Shown here piece after piece: positions 18,446-27,628 of a stretch of 64,000 nt of DNA. The notes beneath the pieces were generated by a model, which saw nothing but the letters and a program-made list of their open reading frames with translations, made no database searches and was not told the DNA's origin. The translations under genes were made by a program, and so were the position numbers. This DNA is from Vicinamibacterales bacterium (GTDB taxonomy: Bacteria; Acidobacteriota; Vicinamibacteria; Vicinamibacterales; UBA8438). The DNA lies in the NCBI GenBank assembly GCA_958296065.1, contig CATQHX010000044.1, positions 1-64,000 of the forward strand, written 5' to 3'. Position 1 is the first letter of the stretch, and each line of letters starts with the position of its first letter.

Positions 18446-19885
18446 TCACCACAGCCCCAGTACTCGCCACCACAGGCTCCCCGCCCCCAGCCAGATCACG
18501 ATGTTCACCACGCTGATGAGCGCTCCCAACCGCCACCAGTCGCCGATGTCCACGTTCCCCGATCCGAACAGGATCGGCGCCGGCGCCGTGCCGTAGTGCG
18601 TCATCGACGCGAACAGGTTGCTGAAGAACGCCAGCACCAGGGCCGCGAGGACCGGCGGCGTGCCGACCGCGATGGCCAGGGCCAGGAACGGGGCGTACAT
18701 GGCGCTGACGTGGGCGGTGTTCGAGGCGAAGAAATAGTGCACGTAGAAGTAGATGAGGCTCAGGCCGAGGAACGCCGGGATCCAGTGTCCCCCGCCCAGC
18801 ACTCCGGAGACACGGTCCGTGAACCAGGCGAGCAGGCCCAGTTCGCCGAGCTGGGTCGCCATCATCACGAGCACCGCGAACCAGATGAAGGTGTCCCAGC
18901 CGCTGCGCTCCTCGAGGATGTCCTCCCAGGCCAGGGCGCCGGTGGCGAGCATCGCCGCCACCCCGGCCAGCGCCGTCGCGGTGGCGTTGACGCCGAGCGT
19001 TCCGCCGAAGATCCACAGCGTCAGGAGGAAGACGAATACGGCCAGCAGGACCCACTCGTCGCGCGACATCGGGCCCATCTCGCGCAACCGCTGCCGGGCG
19101 AGCTCCGGCGCCTCCGGCGTATGGGTGATCTCGGGCGGGTACAGGCGGTAGATGAGCGCCGGCACGACCAGCAGGCTGAGCACGCCGGGAACGAATCCGG
19201 CCACGGCCCAGAGCGCCCAGGAGATCTCCACCCCCTGCTGCGCGGCCAGCGATGCCGCCAGCGGATTCGCGGCCATCGCGGTGAGGAACATCGCGCTGGT
19301 GATGACCACGCCCTGGTAGGCGGTGAACGTCAGGAAGCCGGCGATCCGCCGCTGGGTGCCGAGCGCGGCGTCGCTGCCGAGCGAGACGCAGAGCGACTTG
19401 AGGATGGGGAAGATGACCCCGCCGGCGCGGGCGGTGTTGCTGGGGATGGCGGGCGCCAGGACGAGGTCGGTGACGACGAAGCCGTAGGCGAGGCCGAGAC
19501 TGCGTTTCCCCAGCAGGCGCATGAAGTGGTAGGCGATGCGCGTGCCGAAGCCGGTCTTGACGAAGGCGGTGGCGATGAAGAACGCGGCCACCACCAGCCA
19601 CACCACCGTGCTGCCGAAGCCGCCGGTCGCCTCCGCGATCGTGAGGGTGCCGGAGAGCACCGCGAACGAGACCGACACGAAAGCCAGCGCCCCCATCGGC
19701 ATCGGGCGCAGGACGATGCCGACCATCGTGGCAACGAAGACGGCCAGAAGCTGCCACGCCCGCGGTTCGACGCCTTCCGGGACCGGAACGAGCCAGAGGA
19801 GGCCGCCGACGAGGACCACCACCCCGAAGCGGGTGGCGTCCACGCGGGCCGGCCGGGCGGGTCGCCGCAGTGCTTCGTCAGCCAT
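18446..19885 (-). CDS. DASS/SLC13-family anion transporter
   Basis: 479 residues with about 11-12 hydrophobic segments. The two inverted-repeat signature loops of the divalent anion:sodium symporter family are present: LAPAIPSNTARAGG in the first half and YFFASNTAHVSAMYAP in the second. In known members the Ser-Asn-Thr motifs bind the carboxylate substrate and the family moves di- or tricarboxylates with sodium or by exchange; the exact substrate is unknown. The cytosolic N-terminus is Arg-rich. It lies 52 bp after the NHL gene on the same strand, so co-transcription is possible. Confidence 0.92.
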   Translation of the reverse strand: MADEALRRPARPARVDATRFGVVVLVGGLLWLVPVPEGVEPRAWQLLAVFVATMVGIVLRPMPMGALAFVSVSFAVLSGTLTIAEATGGFGSTVVWLVVAAFFIATAFVKTGFGTRIAYHFMRLLGKRSLGLAYGFVVTDLVLAPAIPSNTARAGGVIFPILKSLCVSLGSDAALGTQRRIAGFLTFTAYQGVVITSAMFLTAMAANPLAASLAAQQGVEISWALWAVAGFVPGVLSLLVVPALIYRLYPPEITHTPEAPELARQRLREMGPMSRDEWVLLAVFVFLLTLWIFGGTLGVNATATALAGVAAMLATGALAWEDILEERSGWDTFIWFAVLVMMATQLGELGLLAWFTDRVSGVLGGGHWIPAFLGLSLIYFYVHYFFASNTAHVSAMYAPFLALAIAVGTPPVLAALVLAFFSNLFASMTHYGTAPAPILFGSGNVDIGDWWRLGALISVVNIVIWLGAGSLWWRVLGLW

Positions 19886-19937
19886 TCGTCACCAGCGCAG
19901 TCGCACGATAGTCTGCCGGGACCGCGGACGCGGCCAG

Positions 19938-21008
19938 CTACTGCTTGACGTACTTGCGAATCCTCTGCGGACCGACGTCGGCCGCGTAGACGTTGCCCTG
20001 CCGGTCGGCGGTGATGCCCGACGCCCCGGAGATGCGGCGCTCGTCCTGGTGCTCGACGTCGGGGTCGGGGATGTAGGCGTGCACCGCCCCGTCGACGGCG
20101 CTGCCGATGTAGATGCCGCGCTTGAAGCCCGGGTTGTTGCCGGAGTTCGAGGTCGAGTCGGTGACGTACAGCACATCGTCCTCGTCGATGAACATTCCGC
20201 TGGGCCGCCCGAACTGCTTCCACTCGGCGACGAAGGTGCCGTCCGGCTCGAAGATCTGGATCCGGCTGTTCGAGCGGTCACCGACAAACACCCGCCCGCG
20301 GCTGTCCAGGGTGAGGGTGTGCGGCTGGTTGAACTCGCCGGGCGCAGCGCCCGGGCCGCCCCACGTCATGAGGAACCTGCCGTTGCGGTCGAATTTCACC
20401 ACCCGGTTGTTCGGCCCGTGGCCGTCGGTGACGAAGATGTCCGCGTTGGCGTTCACCGCCACGTCGCTCGGGCGGTCGAAGGTGTCCGACCCGTTGCCCG
20501 CGACCCCCGCCTTGCCCAGCGTCATGAGGATCTCGCCGGTCGGGCTGAACTTGAAGACCTGGTGTCCGCGTCCGCCGGCCGGCATCCCGAGCACCGTCTC
20601 GCTGCCGTTGTAGTCGGTGCCCCAGAGGTTGCCCTCCGGGTCGATGTGGAAGCCGTGCGGCGCCGCGAACACCCCTTCGCCCCAACTGTCGAGGAGCTGG
20701 CCGTCCGGGCTGAACTTGACGACCGGCGGGTCGTCGTCCCGGCCGACGCAGGTGGCCGCCCCGCGCGGCCGGTTGTTGAAGCAGCGATGGAAGACCCAGA
20801 TGTTGCCGTCCGCGTCGCGGTCGACGCCGATCGTCTCGCCCCACTTCCCACCGTTCATGTGCGACGGCAGGTGGGGCCACTCGTCGACGAGGCGATACGG
20901 GTTGGGGAGCGACTGCGCCGCCGCCCCGGCGGCCGATCCCAGGAGGGTCGCGAGCACGAAGCCGATGGTGGCAAGACGCATCGTCGATGCGGTTGTTGTT
21001 TCAGCCAT
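19938..21008 (-). CDS. Secreted NHL-repeat beta-propeller protein
   Basis: 356 residues, ATG at 21008 after GAGGAAG. A signal peptide (RLATIGFVLATLLGSAAGAAAQ) is followed by NHL repeats: IGVDRDADGNIWVFHRC, FHIDPEGNLWGTDYNG, VAVNANADIFVTDGHGPNN, LTLDSRGRVFVGDRSNSRI and ITADRQGNVYAADVGPQRI. Same class as the plus-strand protein at 13911. It could be an amidating-lyase-like or SMP-30-like propeller; the active site is not assignable. It sits between the epoxide hydrolase and the DASS transporter on the same strand. Confidence 0.86.
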   Translation of the reverse strand: MAETTTASTMRLATIGFVLATLLGSAAGAAAQSLPNPYRLVDEWPHLPSHMNGGKWGETIGVDRDADGNIWVFHRCFNNRPRGAATCVGRDDDPPVVKFSPDGQLLDSWGEGVFAAPHGFHIDPEGNLWGTDYNGSETVLGMPAGGRGHQVFKFSPTGEILMTLGKAGVAGNGSDTFDRPSDVAVNANADIFVTDGHGPNNRVVKFDRNGRFLMTWGGPGAAPGEFNQPHTLTLDSRGRVFVGDRSNSRIQIFEPDGTFVAEWKQFGRPSGMFIDEDDVLYVTDSTSNSGNNPGFKRGIYIGSAVDGAVHAYIPDPDVEHQDERRISGASGITADRQGNVYAADVGPQRIRKYVKQ

Positions 21009-21123
21009 GCTTCCTCATCCTTCGTCAAGCTTCGTCATGACCGGAGTCCGTCGCGGCCAGCGTGGGCCCTCCCGGTCGGCGGTTTCGCGGTCCAGCCCGG
21101 CGCGGCCGTCCCGGTCAGTGGTC

Positions 21124-22452
21124 TCACAGCGATCGCAGAAACTCGAGCACCAGCCGGTTGACCTCCGCCGGTTTTTCCTGTTGCACCCAGTGTCCGGCTC
21201 CGTCCAGCAGGTGCAGGCCCCGCAGGTCGGTGCAGGCTTGTCCCTCCATCCGCTCCAGGGCGCCCGGCCGCTGGTGGATGCCCCAGTCCCTGGCCCCCGC
21301 GATGAACATCGACGGTTGATCGATGGTTCGGCCGGCGAACACCTGCAGGTCGGCGTTGATGCCGCCGCCGAAGATGGACGACACCGACTGCACGCTGCGG
21401 TACCACTGCAGCCCGCCCTGGAACCCGGTCCTCTCGTACTCCGCGCTGTAGACCCGCAGCTCGTCGTCCGGCAGCCACTCGCAGGCCGCGATCTCGGCCG
21501 CCGACGGCATCTGCTCGGCAACGGTCTCGGCCATCCCCTTGCCGCGGTCGAGCACGTAGTAGCGGGGGAGTCTGGCCAGCTCGGCGGCGGACCACTCGCG
21601 CAGCGGTTCCGGCCGGTTGCCGTTCCAGTCGCCGCTCTTCATGTGGTAGTAGGCGCGCAGGAAGTCGTGCACCCCTTGCGGCGCCCGCCAGAGGTCGTCG
21701 TTCGCCCCGCGCGTGGCATAGAAGCGGCGGTAGTGGTGGCGAGGCGGATCCAGGCTCGCCAGCTCGGTGTCGATGTCCGTCGCCGCGGCGTTCGCCGGGG
21801 CCGAGGGCGCGTCCGCAGTATCGAACGGCAGCGTGGCCGTCCCGCCGAACGGTGCGCTCATCAGGACGACGGAGCGGAACACGTCCGGCCGGGCAACCGC
21901 GCACCACGACGCCACCAGCGATCCGAAGTCGTGGCCGGCGAGGTGGACCTCGCGGTAGCCGAACGCCGCCACCAGCGAGAGCATGTCGCGTATCTCGTTC
22001 AGCATCCGGAACGGGCGCAGGTCGTCGTCGTAGGTCACGCCGGCGCCGTCGGTGCGGCCGTAGCCGCGCAGGTCCGGTGCGATGGCGTGGTAGCCCGCCT
22101 GCGCGAGCGCCGGCATCAGCCGCCGCCAACTGTAGGCGAGCTCCGGGAAGCCATGGAGCAGGAGCACGCCCGCGCGCCCGCGCGCCTTCGAGCCCGCCTC
22201 CAGCACGTGCATGCGCAGGCCGTTGACGTCGGCGACGAAACGGGAGCGGACGCCGGGCGGCAGCACGCCGTCCTCGTAGGGTCCGATGTCGTCGTCGGGC
22301 TGCATCGTCGCGAGCATGGCAGGGCTGGCGCCTGCCCTCGTGGCGGCCGCAGCGGGTCCCGCAGCTTCGGCGCGGGGGGTGGCGACGGCAGTGGCAATCC
22401 CGGCGGCGGCACCCCGCAGGAGCTGCCGGCGCGTGAGCGATGGAGCAGGCAT
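21124..22452 (-). CDS. Tat-exported epoxide hydrolase-like alpha/beta hydrolase
   Basis: 442 residues. The N-terminus has a twin-arginine signal (LTRRQLLRGAAAG). The alpha/beta hydrolase fold shows oxyanion motif HGFPE (100-104), nucleophile elbow GHDFGS with Asp175, a cap domain with RRFYATRG and conserved tyrosines, the acid region AGARDWG and catalytic His in GAGHWVQQE. An Asp nucleophile with HGFPE is characteristic of epoxide hydrolases and haloalkane-dehalogenase relatives; the substrate is not known. It is probably co-transcribed with the NHL protein 115 bp downstream. Confidence 0.92.
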   Translation of the reverse strand: MPAPSLTRRQLLRGAAAGIATAVATPRAEAAGPAAAATRAGASPAMLATMQPDDDIGPYEDGVLPPGVRSRFVADVNGLRMHVLEAGSKARGRAGVLLLHGFPELAYSWRRLMPALAQAGYHAIAPDLRGYGRTDGAGVTYDDDLRPFRMLNEIRDMLSLVAAFGYREVHLAGHDFGSLVASWCAVARPDVFRSVVLMSAPFGGTATLPFDTADAPSAPANAAATDIDTELASLDPPRHHYRRFYATRGANDDLWRAPQGVHDFLRAYYHMKSGDWNGNRPEPLREWSAAELARLPRYYVLDRGKGMAETVAEQMPSAAEIAACEWLPDDELRVYSAEYERTGFQGGLQWYRSVQSVSSIFGGGINADLQVFAGRTIDQPSMFIAGARDWGIHQRPGALERMEGQACTDLRGLHLLDGAGHWVQQEKPAEVNRLVLEFLRSL

Positions 22453-22572
22453 CGCCCCGGATTATGTCACCTCGCAGCCGTGCAGGAATCCCTTCGGTAA
22501 CGGTGGTGCGTAGCGGCTGCCAACCGCGCGCGGTGGTATCCTGTCGCCAACTCGATCCGGGAGGAGGACGTC

Positions 22573-23667
22573 ATGAGCGCGGCGAAGCTGGCAGCACTGG
22601 GGTTGGTGACGATGTTCGCGTTGGGCTGCGGTGCGCCTGCTCCGGAGCCCGCGCCGGAACCGGCCGCCGAGGCGGCCTCGGAGCCGCCGCAGTTCGCGGT
22701 CACGGGCGAGCATCCCTGCGACCCGGTCGGAGACGTGCAGTTCATCTGCGACATGGTCAGCCCCGAGGACATCGTGGTCATCCCCGGCGCGGAATGGGCC
22801 ATCGTCTCCGGTGCCCGCGAGGGCGGCCGGCTCAACCTGGTGCACGTGAACGACAAGACCTCGACCGTGCTGTTCCCGACGCCGGACAGCGAGCAACGGC
22901 TCGACACCGAGGCCTGGCCCGGGTGTCCCGGTCCGTTCGACCTCGCCAACCCGGACATATCCCGATTGCACGGGCTCTATCTCGAGCCGGGGGAGGGGAG
23001 CGTCCACACGCTGCTGGTCGTCCATCACGGCCCCCGCGAGGCGATCGAGTTCTTCGAGGTCGATGCGGGCGACGAGCCGCCGAGCCTGGCCTGGGTGGGT
23101 TGCGCGGTGGCGCCGGAGGGCGCCAATCTCAACTCGGTGGTTGCGCTGCCGGGCGGCGGCTTCGCCACTACCAACGCCGGGATCGGCGTCTGGGAATGGC
23201 AGGCCGACAGCGGCTGGGAGGTGTTGCCCGAGAGCGAGGACACTGCGCCGAACGGCATCGAAGTGTCGGAGGACGGGCAGACCCTCTACATCGCCGGCTG
23301 GGCCGAGGAGAAGCTCACACGCCTGTCGCGCGGCGTCGAGCCCGTCCAGAAGGACGTCATCGAGCTCGGGTTCCGGCCCGACAACCTGCGCATGGCGCTC
23401 GACGGCTCGGTCATCTACGCCGCCGGCCACACCGACAGGGACGGCAACTCGATCACCCTGCCGCGAGAGCCGACACTGGAGACGACCAACGTCGCGGCCA
23501 TCGATCCGGAGTCCCTGGGGTTGGAGCGGGTGTTCGTGCACCCCGCGATGAACGGGTTCGTCTCGTCGACCACCGCGATCCGGATCGGGGACGAGCTGTG
23601 GCTGGGCTCGTACCGCGGCGACCGGCTCGCGTACCTGCCGATGCCGGAGCAAGAGTCGGCACCGTAG
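22573..23667 (+). CDS. Beta-propeller lipoprotein (SMP-30/arylesterase-like)
   Basis: 364 residues with a strong ribosome site (GGAGGAGG) before the ATG at 22573. The signal peptide ends at the lipobox FALGCG, followed by a Pro/Ala/Glu linker. The propeller repeats include EDIVVIPGAEWAIVSGAREG, SRLHGLYLEPGEGSVHTLLV, NSVVALPGGGFATTNAG, APNGIEVSEDGQTLYIAGWA, PDNLRMALDGSVIYAAGH and STTAIRIGDELWLGSYRGDR. The 'NGIE..SxDGxxLY' phrase is characteristic of SMP-30/paraoxonase-like propellers. Esterase or lactonase activity is possible but unproven. The start lies 120 bp from the divergent epoxide hydrolase. Confidence 0.85.
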   Translation: MSAAKLAALGLVTMFALGCGAPAPEPAPEPAAEAASEPPQFAVTGEHPCDPVGDVQFICDMVSPEDIVVIPGAEWAIVSGAREGGRLNLVHVNDKTSTVLFPTPDSEQRLDTEAWPGCPGPFDLANPDISRLHGLYLEPGEGSVHTLLVVHHGPREAIEFFEVDAGDEPPSLAWVGCAVAPEGANLNSVVALPGGGFATTNAGIGVWEWQADSGWEVLPESEDTAPNGIEVSEDGQTLYIAGWAEEKLTRLSRGVEPVQKDVIELGFRPDNLRMALDGSVIYAAGHTDRDGNSITLPREPTLETTNVAAIDPESLGLERVFVHPAMNGFVSSTTAIRIGDELWLGSYRGDRLAYLPMPEQESAP

Positions 23668-23819
23668 AACGGGTTCTGTTCCTGGCGCGGGTTGGTGCGC
23701 GGAGAGCGGTGCCGCAGGGAACGGGGTCGCCGCGCCTCGGTCCCGCGCTGTTCAAGGTGACACCAGGCGTCGGGGACGTCATTACCCGGTGCGCGCGTCC
23801 GGCCATGCTGCATCGGTGG

Positions 23820-25427
23820 TCAGGGCTGATCCGTCGCGCCGGCAACCGGGATGTCGCGCAGGCGCTCCTGCAGGGTGCCGGGGATCCCCAGCTTCGTGTC
23901 GGCGCCGAGCTTGGCCAGCAGGGCGGCCGTTTCCGGCCAGCTCTGGAACTGGAACGACTGCTTCGAGCCCTCGGCCATCCGGTAGGCGGTGCGCCCGCGG
24001 AAGTCCCGCGCGTCGATGTCGGCGCCGTGCGCGACGAGGTACTCCACCACCTCGTTCAGGCCGCGGAACGCGGCGCCGTGGAGCGCCGTGAAGTCGGCCT
24101 CGTTCACCGCGTTGACGTCGGCGCCCGTCTCGACCAGTATCCGCACGGCCTCCTCGGCCATCGGCGACCGCGTCCCGCGCGGCACGCGCGGCGTGTAGGT
24201 GGCCCGGCCGAGGCCCGCCGCGGCCATCAAGGGCGTCGTGCCATCGTCGGTCGTCTGGTGCTGGTCCGCGCCGGCCGCCAGCAGCGTCCGGAGGATCGCC
24301 GCCGAGCTGGAGGTGGAGGCCGGGCCGTAGTTGAACACCCGTCTCGTCCCGTTCATGTCCATGGCCGCGACCCACAGCGGCGTGGCGCCGCGCAGGTCAC
24401 CCGTGCCGGGGGAAAAAGGCTCGAACGCGCCCTTCTTCGGATAGCCGATGTAGAAGCTGAACATCGCCGAGCCGGTAATCCGCGCGTTCGGGTCGGCGCC
24501 GCGGGCGAGCAGCGCCTCGACGAGCGCCAGCCGGCGCTCCCCGCTGATCTCGCCACCGAGTTGCCGGTAGGGGCGGTAGTCCCCCTGCCGCAGGTACCAG
24601 TCCCGCAGCCACAGGTCGACGGTGCCCGCCGCCGCGTGCAGCGCGCTGACGCCGCCCATCGTGCCGTTCGGATCCGCCCCCTCGTCGAGCAGGAACAGCG
24701 CGAACCCATCCTCGGCGCGGTGGATCGCGTACGGCAGAACGTGGGTGCCGTCGGCGCTCGGGGCGTTCACGTCGACCCCGGCCGCGAGGAGCATCCGGGC
24801 GGTTTCGACGTCCCCGTTGCGTGCGGCGAACATCAACGGCGTGAAGCCCTTGAAGGTCGATGCCGCGGGATCCGCCCCCTCGTCGAGCAGGAGGCGGACC
24901 ACCTCCCGATGCGGCCTCGCCACGGCCCACATCAGCGCCGTGCTTCCGTTCTCCGTGACGGCGGCGTCGACGTCCGCCCCGTGCGCGAGGAGCATTCGGA
25001 CCACGTCCGCGTTTCCGGTCCGCGCGGCGGTCATCAGCGGAACGAGACCGCTGGACTCCGCGGCGTTGACGTCGGCGCCGGCCGCAAGCAGCGTCTCGAT
25101 CATGGCGAGGCTGGTGTTTTGGGCTGCCCGCCCCAGCGCCGTCACGCCGTGATCGTCGCTCGCATTCACGTCGGCGCCGGCCGCGAGCAACCGCTGCGCG
25201 AGATCCACGTCGTCCCAGTGGGCAGCGAGGAGCAGGGCGGTCGCGCCGTCCGCCCGAGACGCGTTGACGTCGACGCCCTCGGCAAGAAGGGCGCGCACCG
25301 CCTCGCGGTCCTGGTCCGCGGCGGCGGTCACGAGGCGAAGGTCTTCCGCGTTCGCCGTCACGCCGGCGGTGGAGATCGCGAGAAGGAGACCGAGGCAACA
25401 GCAGATCGTACGGGTCGTCGAACGCAT
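23820..25427 (-). CDS. Secreted ankyrin-repeat protein
   Basis: 535 residues, ATG at 25427. A signal peptide (ICCCLGLLLAISTAGVTANA) is followed by about ten to twelve ankyrin repeats (GATALLLAAHWDDVDLAQRL, LLAAGADVNASDDHG, TPLMFAARNGDVETARML, LHGAAFRGLNEVVEYLVAHG). A region at about 300-390 lacks clean repeats (DYRPYRQLGGEISGERR) and separates two blocks. The open frame continues upstream through the hairpin at 25497, but that extension is repeat read-through. It belongs to the same subfamily as the proteins at 38326 and 60532. Likely a periplasmic interaction or chaperone-like protein; partners unknown. Confidence 0.9.
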   Translation of the reverse strand: MRSTTRTICCCLGLLLAISTAGVTANAEDLRLVTAAADQDREAVRALLAEGVDVNASRADGATALLLAAHWDDVDLAQRLLAAGADVNASDDHGVTALGRAAQNTSLAMIETLLAAGADVNAAESSGLVPLMTAARTGNADVVRMLLAHGADVDAAVTENGSTALMWAVARPHREVVRLLLDEGADPAASTFKGFTPLMFAARNGDVETARMLLAAGVDVNAPSADGTHVLPYAIHRAEDGFALFLLDEGADPNGTMGGVSALHAAAGTVDLWLRDWYLRQGDYRPYRQLGGEISGERRLALVEALLARGADPNARITGSAMFSFYIGYPKKGAFEPFSPGTGDLRGATPLWVAAMDMNGTRRVFNYGPASTSSSAAILRTLLAAGADQHQTTDDGTTPLMAAAGLGRATYTPRVPRGTRSPMAEEAVRILVETGADVNAVNEADFTALHGAAFRGLNEVVEYLVAHGADIDARDFRGRTAYRMAEGSKQSFQFQSWPETAALLAKLGADTKLGIPGTLQERLRDIPVAGATDQP

Positions 25428-25496
25428 ATCCCAGTATAGTGCACACCCGAATAATCGAGCGCGAACAAGTCCCTGCGTCCGCGGCAGGTCCACCAG

Positions 25497-25540
25497 TCTG
25501 CGCCGCAGAACTTCACTCCGTTGCGTTTCTGCGGCGCAGA
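25497..25540 (+). repeat. Hairpin-B element: perfect 14-bp inverted repeat, copy 4 (partial)
   Basis: TCTGCGCCGCAGAA (25497-25510) is the exact reverse complement of 25527-25540, with a 16-base loop. It is the right half of the 105-bp composite repeat; hairpin A is absent. It lies between two minus-strand genes, 4 bases past the stop of the S9 peptidase gene and 70 bp before the ankyrin gene. The TAG of the peptidase is part of the element's terminal CTCCTAG. It could act as a transcript end or stabiliser. Confidence 0.88.
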
Positions 25541-25543
25541 CTC

Positions 25544-27628
25544 CTAGCCCTCCTGGTCGGTGATCGGATCTCCTTCGACCATGAACCGCTCGAACCACAG
25601 CCTGAGATAGAGCTGCACCCGCAGGAAGTTGGTCGGGGGCAGGTTGCGGCTGTGCCAGCCGTCGGTCAGCCGGATCATCCCGGTCGGGACCTTGCGCAGC
25701 TTGAGCGCCCGGTAGTACTGCTCGGTCTGCTCCATGGGTGTCCGCAGGTCGCGCTCGCCGGTCATCAGCAGGGTCGGCGTGGTGACGTTGCCGACGTACA
25801 TCAGCGTGGACCGCCGCAGGTGCTCCTCCGGGTCCTCCCAGGGGAGCTTCTCGAAGTTGCGGTACCAACCCGACCCGTCGGTCGTGCCGACGAAGCTCAG
25901 CCAGTTGGTGACCGGCGCCTTGGCCACCGCGGCGGTGAAGCGGCCGGTGCGTCCGACGACCCACGACGTCAGCACGCCGCCACCGCTGCCGCCGTACACG
26001 AAAAGGTTGCGCTGGTCGATGTAGCCGCGGGAGAGCACCTCGTCGACGCCGGCCATCAGGTCGTCGTAGTCCTTGCCCGGATAGGCGTTCTTGATTTCGT
26101 TGCCGAAGGAGCTGCCGTAGCCGCTGCTGCCGCGCGGGTTCGTGTAGAGCACGACGTAGCCGTTTGCCGCGTGATCCTGGTTCTTGAAGTCGAAGCCGGC
26201 GTTGTACATCGAGTGCGGGCCGCCGTGGATGCGTAGGATGAGCGGGTACTTCCGGCTCGGATCGAAGTCCGGCGGCTTGACGATCCAGCCCTGGATGTCC
26301 AGCCCGTCGGGAGACTGGTACCAGATCTCCTCGACGTTGCCGAGCCGGATGTCGGCGAGCAGGCCGGCGTTGGTCCGGAGCAACGTGCGCACCTCGTCCG
26401 GGCTGTCCACGTCGAAGGCGACCAGGTCGCCGGGAACGTGGTAGCTGGAGGCGACGCCGACCGCGATCCCGTTGTCACTGATCGATGACACGGAGAGCAT
26501 GTGGTTGCCGCCGCTCACTGGACGGACCTCCCCGTCGACAGACGCGAAGTGGAGGTTGCTGGTCCCCTTGAGCTGCGCGTTCAGGTACACGCCGCTGCCG
26601 TCTTCGGCCCAGCCGACGATTCCCGGGCGCCGGCCCATCTCGGTGGCGATGACTCGGGTCCCCGAGCCGTCGGCGGCCATTACGTGGAGATCCTCCTCGC
26701 GGTAGGTGTCGGTGGTGCGATCCATGCCCGTGTACGCGATGGCGCGGCCGTCGGGGGAGGGGACGGCGTTGGCGTCCGCACCCTCGCGGCTGGTCAGGGC
26801 GGTGATCTCGCGGGTCGTCAGGTCCACGCGGTACACCTCGGACTCGCGCCAGGCGTACTCCGCATCCGGCTCGCGAAGGCCGGAGAAGACGATGCCCCGG
26901 CCGTCCGGCGTGAACCGCGGATCGTCGTGGTGGAAGTCGCCGCTGGTCATCCGCCGCGGCGTGCCGCCGTCGGCGCTGACGACGAAGATGTGACGGTAGC
27001 CTGCGGGGGTGTACCCCGAGCCGTCGCGCCGGTAGTTGAGCCGGGTCACTATCCGCGCCGCGGCCGTCCACTCGGCACCCTCAGGCGCCTTCGGCAGGTC
27101 GATTGCCCAGTCCGGATCGGCTGCCGGGGAAACCACCGCGCGGAAGGCGAGCGAACTGCTGTCGGGCGCCCATCGAATCTGTGACGGCGGATTCTCCAGC
27201 CGCGTGATCCGGCTCTCGGCGCCCTCCGCGTCCATCCAGCGGACGAAGACCTGCGACCCTTCGGGCTCGACGGAGCGGGTGAAGGCGACGCGGGTGCCGT
27301 CCGGCGACCAGCGGGGTGTGCGGCCCTCGGCGAGGAACCGGTTCCGCGAACCGTCCGTACCGATGACCCACAGCTCGGTCCGGATGCGATCGCCCAGCGG
27401 ATCGACGAACCGTCGCTCGTAGACCACGGTCCGGCCATCCGGCGAGATACGGGGATCGCCGACGGTCTCCCACGAAAGATAGTCGGCGAGCTCCAGGTGG
27501 CGCTTGCCGGCTTCCTGGCCGCTAGCGGTTGCCGCCGCGAGCAGGAACGCGAGCAGCAGGCTGCCGCCGACCCGCCAAGCGCCGCGATTCCGCCGGTGTC
27601 CGGATCGGAGCGAGCAGTACATCGTCAT
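25544..27628 (-). CDS. S9 family (prolyl-oligopeptidase / acylaminoacyl-peptidase type) secreted peptidase
   Basis: 694 residues, ATG at 27628 with GGGAGG nine bases upstream. A signal peptide (WRVGGSLLLAFLLAAATASG) is followed by a WD40/TolB-like propeller (about 45-420; DPRISPDGRTVVYERR, DDPRFTPDGRGIVFSG, PSPDGRAIAYTG). The C-terminal alpha/beta hydrolase domain has RIHGGPHSMY, the nucleophile elbow YGGSGGG, acid region MTGERDLRTP and His in WHSRNLPP. Such enzymes cleave short peptides, some after proline. A 51-codon in-frame upstream extension lacks a signal peptide and is rejected. The paralogue is at 31124. Confidence 0.93.
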   Translation of the reverse strand: MTMYCSLRSGHRRNRGAWRVGGSLLLAFLLAAATASGQEAGKRHLELADYLSWETVGDPRISPDGRTVVYERRFVDPLGDRIRTELWVIGTDGSRNRFLAEGRTPRWSPDGTRVAFTRSVEPEGSQVFVRWMDAEGAESRITRLENPPSQIRWAPDSSSLAFRAVVSPAADPDWAIDLPKAPEGAEWTAAARIVTRLNYRRDGSGYTPAGYRHIFVVSADGGTPRRMTSGDFHHDDPRFTPDGRGIVFSGLREPDAEYAWRESEVYRVDLTTREITALTSREGADANAVPSPDGRAIAYTGMDRTTDTYREEDLHVMAADGSGTRVIATEMGRRPGIVGWAEDGSGVYLNAQLKGTSNLHFASVDGEVRPVSGGNHMLSVSSISDNGIAVGVASSYHVPGDLVAFDVDSPDEVRTLLRTNAGLLADIRLGNVEEIWYQSPDGLDIQGWIVKPPDFDPSRKYPLILRIHGGPHSMYNAGFDFKNQDHAANGYVVLYTNPRGSSGYGSSFGNEIKNAYPGKDYDDLMAGVDEVLSRGYIDQRNLFVYGGSGGGVLTSWVVGRTGRFTAAVAKAPVTNWLSFVGTTDGSGWYRNFEKLPWEDPEEHLRRSTLMYVGNVTTPTLLMTGERDLRTPMEQTEQYYRALKLRKVPTGMIRLTDGWHSRNLPPTNFLRVQLYLRLWFERFMVEGDPITDQEG

